44,702 nucleotides of DNA from Coriobacteriaceae bacterium. Lineage in GTDB: Bacteria > Actinomycetota > Coriobacteriia > Coriobacteriales > Coriobacteriaceae. The position numbers were made by a program, and so were the translations under genes. Location: assembly GCA_902364975.1 (NCBI GenBank), contig CABJFQ010000008.1:81203-125904 (forward strand), written 5' to 3'. The stretch's first letter is position 1. Each line of letters starts with the position of its first letter. Of this stretch, positions 17,307 through 24,174 are shown piece after piece. The notes beneath the pieces were generated by a model. That model saw only the letters and a list, made by a program, of their open reading frames with translations. It ran no database searches and had not been told where the DNA came from.

Positions 17307-18060
17307 CTAGGCCGCGTAGGGGGCCTTGTCTCGCATGACCGCGTAGATCACCTTCAGCCTCTTCCTCGCGACCGCCTTCAGCGCCTCGCCGTGGCACATC
17401 CCGCGGCCCCTGCACGCGCGGTAGTACTCGCCGAACCTGTTCGCGCTTCTCGTCAGCGAGTTGCATGAGAATATGAGCAGCTTCTTCAGCCTCCTGTTCC
17501 CCCGCCTCGATGCAGCCACCGACGCTATCGAGGTCCCGGACCTGCGGTTCCTCGGGGCGATGCCGCAGTACGAAGCCAGGTGGTCGTGGTCGGGGAACGA
17601 CGATATGTCGATCGCTATCGTCGGCTCCGACGCCGTCCTCGGCCCGATGCCCGGGATCGTCAGCAGGCACGCGTAGGTGTCGTCCGACTCGAGCAGGGAC
17701 GCGATCTCGGCGTCGAGGCGCGACGCCTCCTCCATCGCCTCCGATATGCGCCTCGCAAGCATCCTCACCTGCGGATTCTCGGCCCTCACCATGACCTCGG
17801 AGGGCCTGGTCGACGAGGCTATCGCGGTCCAGGCGTCCGCGCGCGCCGATCCGCCCGCGCCCCGCATGAGCGCGGAGAGCGACGCCCTCCCCGCGTCCGC
17901 CACGCCCCAGGCGCCGCCGAGGCGGGCGAGGACGCGCAGCCACCTCGGGTCCGAGGGGTCCACCAGGGCCTCGAACGCCGGGCAGGATTCCAAGAGGATG
18001 GAGCGCAGCCGGCCGTACGCGGGCGCCCGATCGGCGGCCCTTTCGGGCTTGCTTGAATCT
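17307..18060 (-). mobile_element. IS110-family transposase, 5'-truncated
   Basis: From about 18060 the frame reads AYGRLRSILLESCPAFEALV ... LLTIPGIGPRTASE ... FPDHDHLASYCGIAPRNRRS ... NRFGEYYRACRGRGMCHGEA ... VIYAVMRDKAPYAA and stops at 17307. This is the C-terminal Transposase_20 region of IS110 (catalytic Ser block near LASYCGIAPR). The N-terminal RuvC-like DEDD domain is missing, with a stop just upstream of 18060. The high GC contrasts with the AT-rich genes on both sides. The flanks 17172-17306 and 18061-18260 contain no other gene. Confidence 0.85.
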
Positions 18061-18265
18061 TATCCGACACCGGGGAAATACATCAACGGGGTATCGAATA
18101 GCTCATTTCTGACTGTAATGGGGCACAGGCCGATATTAACGTCGACCTAATTTAGCCCCTACTATTGAACGGACAATTTTAATTACTAAAGATATGACTG
18201 GACTACAGAATCGGTTGGACAGGTCCGGTGCACATCGCGTACTTCCGTAGTTTTTCTTCGGAATA

Positions 18266-18283
18266 CCCGTAGTAAAATTACGG
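18266..18283. repeat. Inverted repeat upstream of the ATPase promoter
   Basis: CCCGTA / TACGGG arms around an AT-rich centre, directly upstream of the -35 box at 18289; possible operator. Confidence 0.4.
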
Positions 18284-18288
18284 GCAAA

Positions 18289-18317
18289 TTGACCGATTTG
18301 CTCAGCTGCTTTATCCT
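18289..18317 (+). promoter_or_regulatory. Promoter of the ATPase/TOPRIM pair
   Basis: TTGACC (18289-18294), 17-bp spacer, TATCCT (18312-18317), about 40 bp before the ATG at 18356; GAGGAG ribosome site near 18342. Confidence 0.55.
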
Positions 18318-18355
18318 GTGTTTCAAATAGCCTTAGAAAGCAGAGGAGCTGTGCC

Positions 18356-19471
18356 ATGCTCAAGAAGTTTTCGGTTTCAAATTTCAAGTGCTTCGATAAG
18401 CGAATTACATTTGATCTATCCGATCCCGCTAACTATTCATTCAATCAACAGGTGATTCAGGATGGCGTTAAGGCAAAGGGCATCATTTATGGCGCGAATG
18501 GCAGCGGAAAGTCCAATTTCGCCCTCGCGATATTCGACATCGTTCTGCATCTGACCGACAAGGAAAAGCTGCTCAAAAAATACTCGCCATACCGGTGCCT
18601 TGATTCAAAGAGCTCAATCACAGAGTTTCAATACGATTTTGTCTTCGACAATATCGAGGTCGTATACCGTTACGGGAAAACCGATCCACAGACGCTTGTA
18701 TACGAGAGCCTGTGTATTGCTGGCGTGGAGGTCTTGAGCTACAGGTTCGACGCTCAAACGGGCCATGTTGACCTGCCGGGCGCCGAGTCCCTCTCGCTTT
18801 CTACAGATCTCCCCGCTGAGTCCGACAGGCTGTCGCGTGTCAAATACGTCAAGAGCAATGCAATGCTGCGAGATGAGCCGTCTGCCAGGGCGTTTAGAGC
18901 CTTCACCTCCTTTGTCGACAACATGCTGATGTTCTACTCGCTCGATGAGCGTGGATATCAGGGGCTTTCGGTTGGCTCGGATATCTTTACCCAGGGCATT
19001 ATTCGCGAGGGAAAGATGGAGGACTTCCAAGAATTCTTGCGCCAGCAGGGAATCTCCCTGAACCTCGTATCCGTGGACGTGAATGGAGTTCCCGAGCTTT
19101 ATTGCAGGTTCGAAGGCGGCACCGTTCCGTTTGCGTCGGTTGCCTCGACGGGCACCATGTCACTTGCTCTGTACTACTACTGGTATATCAAGATGAGCAA
19201 GGCTTCCTTGGTCTTTATCGATGAATTCGATGCCTTTTATCACTTTGAATTGTCCCGGTCGATCGTGGAAATGCTGCGGGACCTCGAGGGTGTCCAGGTT
19301 TTCATTACGACGCACAACACGGACCTTTTGACGAACGACCTCATGCGGCCCGATGTCTATTTCATTCTCAAGGAGGGGGAGATTCGCTCGCTGGAGAAGC
19401 TAACGCCCAAGGAGCTCAGATTGGCCCATAACCTCCAGAAGATGTTTAAAGCCGGTGCTTTCGATGGCTAG
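18356..19471 (+). CDS. AAA ATPase of an ATPase/TOPRIM defence-like pair (AbiL/RloA-type)
   Basis: 371 residues. FSVSNFKCFDKRITFDL at the N-terminus and Walker A GANGSGKS (about residues 46-53) are typical of SMC/OLD-like AAA_15/AAA_21 ATPases. ASTGTMSLALYYYWYI is the signature region; SLVFIDEFDAFYHFELSRSI is Walker B with the D-loop; VFITTHNTDLL carries the switch His. The length fits the ATPase subunit of two-gene OLD-like, AbiL or RloAB systems. The next gene overlaps by 8 bp, so they are coupled. ATP binding and hydrolysis look intact. Assignment to a particular named system needs comparison I cannot run. Confidence 0.82.
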   Translation: MLKKFSVSNFKCFDKRITFDLSDPANYSFNQQVIQDGVKAKGIIYGANGSGKSNFALAIFDIVLHLTDKEKLLKKYSPYRCLDSKSSITEFQYDFVFDNIEVVYRYGKTDPQTLVYESLCIAGVEVLSYRFDAQTGHVDLPGAESLSLSTDLPAESDRLSRVKYVKSNAMLRDEPSARAFRAFTSFVDNMLMFYSLDERGYQGLSVGSDIFTQGIIREGKMEDFQEFLRQQGISLNLVSVDVNGVPELYCRFEGGTVPFASVASTGTMSLALYYYWYIKMSKASLVFIDEFDAFYHFELSRSIVEMLRDLEGVQVFITTHNTDLLTNDLMRPDVYFILKEGEIRSLEKLTPKELRLAHNLQKMFKAGAFDG

Positions 19472-20261
19472 CCCGGTCACGCTTTTCATCGTTGAAGGGG
19501 AGTCGCGCGACCTGCGCTTTGCGGAGAAGATGAAAGAGCTTTTTCTGAAAGGGAGAGATGACCTGAGGGTGATCTGTCTGCCAGCGGCGCAGAACATCTA
19601 TATGCTCTACGAACGGCTTGCAGAGGAGGACTTCGATCTGGATGTTGTGGAGGTGCTGAGGGAAACGGTGCCTTCTGCTGCAAAATGTCTAGAGGGCGTG
19701 GAGCGGGATTCTGTTGATGAGGTCTTTCTCTTCTTTGACTACGACTCCCATCAAAACAATGCGCCTGGATGCGAGTCCGATGCCCTTGTGGAGGCAATGC
19801 TCCTCGCATTCGATAACGAACACGAGAGCGGAAAGCTCTATATAAGCTACCCGATGGTCGAGGCGCTGTACGATTATCGCGCGGGGCAGTGCCAGGCGCA
19901 TTCAGGCTGTTTTGTTGACAACTCTGAAATCGCTCAATATAAAAAGATCTCGGGGGAGGGAAACGTTAACGTGGGGAAGCACATGGAGCTTCTCCAATGG
20001 AAAGACGCAATCGCTGCCTTCGTATTGAGATGCAAATGCCTGCTTGATCTCGATGAGGTTTCATTTGGGACTTATCGGGAGCTGGTTACGGTCGATGCGA
20101 TTTTTCGAGAGGAGAAAAGGATGCGGAGCGAGGACGGTTCGGTGTTTGTGTTGTCGGCTTTTCCAGAGTTTCTACTCGACTACTTTGACGATAAGTTCTT
20201 TAATTCCATGGCCCCGATGCGCCACCTTAAGTTCGATGATTGCCCCCGAGAAAAAGGATGA
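19464..20261 (+). CDS. RloB/TOPRIM-like putative nuclease partner
   Basis: 265 residues; the ATG at 19464 overlaps the ATPase stop (19469-19471). VTLFIVEGESRDLRFAEKM supplies the TOPRIM-type acidic residue after a beta strand, and DEVFLFFDYDSH supplies the DxD; YPMVEALYDY fits the later conserved part of RloB/AbiLii-type proteins. In the related systems the ATPase senses infection and the TOPRIM partner cuts nucleic acid; here that is inferred. No frameshifts. A 27-bp gap separates its stop from the end of the truncated gene on the other strand. Confidence 0.72.
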   Translation: MASPVTLFIVEGESRDLRFAEKMKELFLKGRDDLRVICLPAAQNIYMLYERLAEEDFDLDVVEVLRETVPSAAKCLEGVERDSVDEVFLFFDYDSHQNNAPGCESDALVEAMLLAFDNEHESGKLYISYPMVEALYDYRAGQCQAHSGCFVDNSEIAQYKKISGEGNVNVGKHMELLQWKDAIAAFVLRCKCLLDLDEVSFGTYRELVTVDAIFREEKRMRSEDGSVFVLSAFPEFLLDYFDDKFFNSMAPMRHLKFDDCPREKG

Positions 20262-20288
20262 GGCGCAATTAATCTCGCGCGCAACCGA

Positions 20289-21252
20289 TTAAAAGCAAGT
20301 TTTATGTTTCCCAAAGCAGGGGAAGTGGTCGCGGCTCGCTTTTGTTATGCCCGCCCGGACGGAACGCAAAGTGGGCAATTGCCTCAGAGACACATCGTTA
20401 CGCCAATTCGTATCGCAATGTGCGACCCCGCTGTGCGTTGCGATTTGCCCCCTATCCACCATCTCTTTCAGTATGCGGCCGGCCGTGGACTGGCCGATCC
20501 CGAGCAACGCCCGCGCTTCCCTTCGGGTAATTGAGGGGTGCTCTGCCAAGAACCGCAGGATCTCGTCCTCTCGGGAATGGGAAGCAGCGGGCGCCTGTTT
20601 GCTGTTTGACGCGGGCGTTTCCGCTGCCGTTGCTGCGAAGTTCATGTTGGGCAGAACGATTTTGAATGCGTTGTTCGTGGCCATGATTTGCGGCTGAGAG
20701 GCCGCATCCGCGTAGGCCCCCATGATCTTCCTCATCCCCGTGCCGTATGCCTCGATGAGCTGCAGGCGATAGAAGACGTTGGCGAGATGCGAGTTCCGGC
20801 AGGCAGAGATGCCCATCATCAAATCCTCCAGCTCCAAGCCGGGCAGAAGGCCGCCGACTGACACGAACTCGATCCTGTCGTCGTAGACGCTGATCAGCGT
20901 GCTGGCGCGGAAGGAGTAGTCCCTGTGCACGAGCGAGTTCAGCAAGGCCTCGCGCACGGCGACCTCCGGGTAGTCCCTGGTGTCGACGCGCAGCAGCTTT
21001 TGGAAAGTGGCATGGGTCCGGTTGTGGAAGTCGATGTAGTCGTAGGCCTCGTCGAGCTGCCGCATGAGGGACCCGGAGAACTCCCGGCGATCCTTGAACA
21101 CACTCTGGTCCGTCCCCTCGAAAACGGCCGCTTTGACGGTGTGCAGGCACTGGTCGGACAGGAGCAGGCCGAGGTTTGTGTAGAGACCGTCCGATGAGGT
21201 TATCTTCAGGGTCTGTATCTGCGGCGCGCCGAAGGGGATCTTTCGTGTCTCC
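20289..21252 (-). pseudogene. AlbA_2/schlafen-type ATP-binding regulator, 5'-truncated
   Basis: The open frame starts just after a TAG at about 21253 and reads FGAPQIQTLKITSSDGLYTN ... AVFEGTDQSVFKDRREFSGS ... PEVAVREALLNSLVHRDYSF ... EFVSVGGLLPGLELEDLMMG ... LIEAYGTGMRKIMGAY: the C-terminal HATPase_c_4-like half of proteins whose N-terminal half is an AlbA_2/schlafen domain. A winged-helix tail (SREDEILRFLAEHPSITRRE) follows. The N-terminal about 190 residues are missing. The only start is an internal GTG at 21101, so the gene is almost surely dead. Its last about 40 residues also look shifted relative to the family. Confidence 0.75.
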
Positions 21253-21261
21253 TACCCATAT

Positions 21262-21304
21262 TCTGACCATTTTTCTAACCATGGTGGTTAGTAAAATGGT
21301 CAGA
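21262..21304. repeat. 43-bp near-perfect palindrome
   Basis: Arms 21262-21281 and 21285-21304 pair over 20 positions with one T-T mismatch, around a TGG centre (CTAACCA-TGG-TGGTTAG inside TCTGACCATTTT / AAAATGGTCAGA). It lies exactly at the 5' break point of the truncated AlbA gene. It could be the end of a lost small element or a bidirectional hairpin. A short + strand frame (MVVSKMVRNDDFTASLVGIV...) runs from it to 21430 without family signature. Confidence 0.75.
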
Positions 21305-21450
21305 AATGACGACTTTACCGCGTCGCTCGTTGGGATTGTGCCAAGGATGTTCGCCATACCGGACAAAAGCGCGTCCAGTTCTCTGGCCGAACGAGACGAG
21401 CTCAAGGAGAACCTACTTCTTGCAATGTAGATTTTGAGCGTTGCACCCTG

Positions 21451-22125
21451 TTGCATGGTGCCCGAGGGCACCTCAGATCGCTGCTAAAATGCCTATATTC
21501 CGGAAGTGCGGGGGTAGACCAGACCGCGCCGTCCAACCTGCCGCTGGTGTTCGACGACGACCGTTGCCTGTTCAACACCGGCCTGTACACGCGCCGTTAC
21601 GAGACCATCTACGGCCTGTTTGAGCCCAACACCAGGCCCGACGCGCGCCAGCGCTGGTTTTTGAAGGGCCTTTTTAAGGAAAGCGACCCCATGCTGGTCT
21701 CGTTTGAGTACCTGCCGTGCCGCGTGCGCTTTGCCGAGGACCCCTCCGAGCTGGTCTTTGACTACCGCTTGCCGATCCGCTCCAACATCGACCACATCCT
21801 GGGCGACGAGGAAAACCTCACGCGTATCCCCGCCAGCCTGATGGGGGAGGGTAACTCACTGCTGCTGCGCCGCGCCTTTGAGGGCGCCGTCGTCGAGGCC
21901 GCCCGCCGCGCCGCCGCAAACTACACGCTCGCCGTGCCGCAGTTCTACGGTGGACGGATTCAACTGCTGCTTCCACTGTGCACAACCGGCGACAAGCCCG
22001 AACTGGCGCTGACCATCCAACGCGAGGACGGCTTCTACGCCGCGCGCACCTGCCTCACGCTCGATATGGCCTACAACAAAGCACGACTCATCTGCCGCCC
22101 CGAGACCTCGTGGATCAAGCGGTAA
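21451..22125 (+). pseudogene. DUF3825-type protein, 5'-truncated
   Basis: The homology starts at about 21530 (NLPLVFDDDRCLFNTGLYTR, then YETIYGLFEPN...RWFLKG) and runs to the stop at 22125; this is the DUF3825 domain. The ordinary N-terminal part is absent, and the sequence before 21520 is unrelated junction DNA. High GC like the core genome, so this is probably where the accessory region cut into a resident gene. Function of the family unknown. Confidence 0.6.
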
Positions 22126-22213
22126 GGGCTCGTTAAGCTGCGGGTTTGCTGTTTATTTGGACTCCGCCAGAGCAGCCAGCGCCCACGAATTTAAAATCGG
22201 GGGCAAAAAGTTC

Positions 22214-22243
22214 TTGGTAAACCACGCGCGGCTATGATAGTAT
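22214..22243 (+). promoter_or_regulatory. Promoter of tRNA-Val
   Basis: TTGGTA (22214-22219), 18-bp spacer, TAGTAT (22238-22243), 20 bp before the tRNA; an overlapping TATGAT at 22233 is an alternative -10. Confidence 0.45.
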
Positions 22244-22263
22244 CTCTTTTGCCGAAAGGCGAC

Positions 22264-22338
22264 GGGCGATTGGCTCAGGGGTAGAGCATATCCTTCACAC
22301 GGATGGGGTCACAAGTTCGAATCTTGTATCGCCCACCA
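22264..22338 (+). tRNA. tRNA-Val (CAC)
   Basis: Full cloverleaf: acceptor GGGCGAT/ATCGCCC, D-arm GGCTCAGGGGTAGAGC, anticodon loop TTCACAC, T-arm ACAAG-TTCGAAT-CTTGT; the 3' CCA is encoded (22336-22338). Confidence 0.93.
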
Positions 22339-22349
22339 TCTAAAGCACA

Positions 22350-22379
22350 GGTCAGAGGTGTTAAGCCTCTGGCCTTTTT
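22350..22379 (+). terminator. Terminator of tRNA-Val
   Basis: GGTCAGAGG / CCTCTGGCC stem (one G-T pair), loop TGTTAAG, T5. Confidence 0.88.
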
Positions 22380-22387
22380 CTTTTTAA

Positions 22388-22659
22388 CACCAAGGGTGAC
22401 ACCAAAAGTGACACCAAATTTTGTAACTTTATTAAAATGGGGTCTCCTTTTTTATTGAATATGACCCCTTCACAATTCCTACAAATGTATATAATCGCCT
22501 AATGTCTTCGGCCGATCTTTGCCTTGCTATGTATATGTCAATGACTTAACGCCGCTTACCGCAGCTGCGAAAACCATAGCGGGGCAAAAGGTCTGCTACG
22601 GGGATATCGTGATTGTGAATCCGGTCATAATGAAGGTGGGCGGTATCGCCGCGGGAAGT
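22388..22659. other. Spacer between tRNA-Val and the first 230-bp repeat
   Basis: No gene supported. GTGACACCAAA occurs twice in tandem (22396-22406 and 22408-22418) just after the tRNA terminator, a pattern often left beside tRNA-integrated elements. An AT-rich stretch (22420-22500) follows. A short frame from 22519 has no ribosome site and would run through the tRNA-Ala gene, so I do not call it. Confidence 0.4.
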
Positions 22660-22675
22660 TTTTCCAAAATTGTCC

Positions 22676-22704
22676 TTGCATCGCCGTCCGAGTTCCCGTA
22701 TAGT
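22676..22704 (+). promoter_or_regulatory. Promoter of tRNA-Ala copy 1
   Basis: TTGCAT (22676-22681), 17-bp spacer, TATAGT (22699-22704). Confidence 0.75.
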
Positions 22705-22716
22705 ACTTGTTCGCAC

Positions 22717-22789
22717 GGGGGCGTAGCTCAGCTGGGAGAGCGCTTGACTGGCAGTCAAGAGGTCAGGGGTTCGATCCCCCTCGTCTCCA
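22717..22789 (+). tRNA. tRNA-Ala (GGC), copy 1
   Basis: Acceptor GGGGGCG/CGTCTCC (two G-T pairs), D-arm GCTCAGCTGGGAGAGC, anticodon loop CTGGCAG, T-arm AGGGG-TTCGATC-CCCCT. The 3' end continues CCC, so CCA is not encoded. Confidence 0.93.
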
Positions 22790-22805
22790 CCCGAGCATTG
22801 AATGA

Positions 22806-22833
22806 GGCTCCAACGCAAGTTGGGGCCTTTTTT
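22806..22833 (+). terminator. Terminator of tRNA-Ala copy 1
   Basis: GGCTCCAAC / GTTGGGGCC stem, GCAA tetraloop, T6. Confidence 0.9.
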
Positions 22834-22989
22834 CATATAGGCACACAAGGTCAAAGGCGGCGCCATGATCCTCCTGGTCGACAAGATCGTGCGTTGAACG
22901 ACCGTCGCGTGCATGGTAGTATTCTTCCTCGTGGTGTGAAACTAATGCAAATGGATAGCCGCCATTACTATCACAGCCACTAACTAAAA

Positions 22990-23065
22990 GGGCTCTTGGC
23001 GCAACGGTTAGCGCAGGGGACTCATAATCCCTGGGTTCTGGGTTCGAATCCCGGAGGGCCCACCA
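22990..23065 (+). tRNA. tRNA with CAT anticodon (Met elongator or Ile2)
   Basis: Acceptor GGGCTCT/AGGGCCC, D-arm GGCGCAACGGTTAGCGC, anticodon loop CTCATAA, T-arm CTGGG-TTCGAAT-CCCGG; CCA encoded. Whether this is elongator Met or lysidine-modified Ile2 cannot be decided by eye. It lies inside the block bracketed by the 230-bp repeats. Confidence 0.9.
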
Positions 23066-23074
23066 GCATCTACC

Positions 23075-23127
23075 AGCGGTTTCTCCGTTTTCCAGTCAAT
23101 CGGGGAAACCGCTTTCGTATTTGTTTT
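23075..23127 (+). terminator. Terminator after the CAT tRNA
   Basis: AGCGGTTTCTCCG (23075-23087) pairs with CGGGGAAACCGCT (23101-23113), followed by TTCGTATTTGTTTTT. Confidence 0.75.
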
Positions 23128-23322
23128 TCCTTCTCGAATCCTCGTGTTTCTTCTGTCTATCCACAACTATCCACAACTGCAAAATGCAAAAAAACTTCAT
23201 TGCTAGGAACTGCACAGCATCATATTGGATAGCCGGATTCAACTTAAATGGAAAGGTATTGATTTAACGTTAAGATAATTCTAATACATACACATTTTGG
23301 GACTGTACCCGAAACGAACGGG

Positions 23323-23349
23323 TATAATTGACGTATTACATCGTATTAC
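23323..23349 (+). promoter_or_regulatory. Promoter/operator of the toxin-antitoxin pair
   Basis: TATAAT (23323-23328) is followed by CGTATTAC twice (23332-23339 and 23342-23349), 10 bp apart, that is one helical turn. Such direct repeats at the start point suit autoregulation by the antitoxin. No convincing -35. Confidence 0.5.
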
Positions 23350-23365
23350 GTTGATTGGAGTAACC

Positions 23366-23593
23366 ATGGCCATGAGTGCGACCGCCATTAGGTTCGACGA
23401 GGGAGAGAAGGACTGGATCCAGTCCTATGCGAGCGTCCTCGGCATGTCCTTTTCTGAATTCGTGAGGAGTGCCGCCCTCGAGAAGGTCGAAGAGGCAGCT
23501 GATATCAAGGCATACAACGAGGCGTTGGTAGAAGATGACGGCACCCGCTACTCGATGGATGACGTCATGCGCATGGCCATGGAGGCCGAATGA
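23366..23593 (+). CDS. RelB/DinJ-like (DUF6290-type) antitoxin
   Basis: 75 residues from the ATG at 23366 (GGAG 6 bp upstream). ATAIRFDEGEKDWIQSYAS then GMSFSEFVRSAALEKVEE has the beta strand, helix, helix order of a ribbon-helix-helix DNA-binding domain; the acidic tail (YSMDDVMRMAMEAE) would wrap the toxin. Coupled to the toxin by an ATGA overlap. Presumed to neutralise the toxin and to repress the operon through the direct repeats upstream. Confidence 0.85.
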   Translation: MAMSATAIRFDEGEKDWIQSYASVLGMSFSEFVRSAALEKVEEAADIKAYNEALVEDDGTRYSMDDVMRMAMEAE

Positions 23594-23874
23594 GCTTCAG
23601 TGTCGAGTGGTCCAAGGCTGCGGCCAAGCAACTTGTCAAGATCCCGAAAAAGCAAAGGCTCATCGTCCTGTCCTGGGTCCAAGAACATCTTAATGGATGC
23701 GAAGACCCACGTCTCGCACCGAACGGAAAACAGCTTCAGGGCACCGACTCCGGTTGGCGCTGGCGCGTCGGGGTCTACCGTATCCTGGGGAGGATCGAGG
23801 ATGGGAAGGCCGTCGTCGAGGTCGTGAGGGTCGGCCACCGCCAGGGCGTCTACAAAAACATGCCGCGGATATAG
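23590..23874 (+). CDS. RelE/ParE-superfamily toxin
   Basis: 94 residues, starting in the ATGA overlap with the antitoxin gene. FSVEWSKAAAKQLVKIPKKQ opens the RelE fold; GWRWRVGVYRILGRIEDGKA and VEVVRVGHRQGVYKN give the beta sheet with conserved Arg and the late His/Tyr region typical of ribosome-dependent RelE RNases. Complete length. The pair lies with a tRNA gene between two copies of a tRNA-Ala segment, so it may stabilise that block. Confidence 0.87.
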   Translation: MSFSVEWSKAAAKQLVKIPKKQRLIVLSWVQEHLNGCEDPRLAPNGKQLQGTDSGWRWRVGVYRILGRIEDGKAVVEVVRVGHRQGVYKNMPRI

Positions 23875-23985
23875 CCTTCGCAGAGTCAGGCTGCCCGTCA
23901 CGGCGTGGGCCGGTTTCGTGGCGGACGGCCCATGGGACGCGCCCGCGGGGCGCCGCCGCCCGCAAAATATTTTCCAAAATTGTCC

Positions 23986-24014
23986 TTGCATCGCCGTCCG
24001 AGTTCCCGTATAGT
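23986..24014 (+). promoter_or_regulatory. Promoter of tRNA-Ala copy 2
   Basis: Same TTGCAT - 17 bp - TATAGT as copy 1. Confidence 0.75.
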
Positions 24015-24026
24015 ACTTGTTCGCAC

Positions 24027-24099
24027 GGGGGCGTAGCTCAGCTGGGAGAGCGCTTGACTGGCAGTCAAGAGGTCAGGGGTTCGATCCCCCTCGTCTCCA
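24027..24099 (+). tRNA. tRNA-Ala (GGC), copy 2
   Basis: Identical in sequence to 22717-22789; 73 nt, anticodon GGC. Confidence 0.93.
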
Positions 24100-24115
24100 C
24101 CCGAGCATTGAATGA

Positions 24116-24143
24116 GGCTCCAACGCAAGTTGGGGCCTTTTTT
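24116..24143 (+). terminator. Terminator of tRNA-Ala copy 2
   Basis: Same hairpin and T6 as copy 1. It lies only 31 bp before the ABC-F start, so that gene either needs readthrough or has its own promoter. Confidence 0.88.
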
Positions 24144-24174
24144 CATATAGGCACACAAGGTCAAAGGCGGCACC

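Larger units (their letters stand above)
22660..22889 (+). repeat. 230-bp direct repeat, copy 1 (tRNA-Ala unit + ABC-F 5' stub)
   Basis: Identical to 23970-24199 except for one base (22862 G against 24172 A). It contains the tRNA promoter, tRNA-Ala, terminator, ribosome-site region and the first eight codons of the ABC-F gene, cut off after GACAAGATCG. Here the stub continues into unrelated DNA and stops at once. Confidence 0.95.

Noticed and set aside
22519..22983. 154-codon open frame covering tRNA-Ala
   Set aside because: It runs through a tRNA gene and its terminator, with no ribosome site.
23332..23349. CGTATTAC pair as the start of a CRISPR array
   Set aside because: Only two 8-bp units without spacers; better explained as an operator. 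No CRISPR-like array is seen anywhere in the window.
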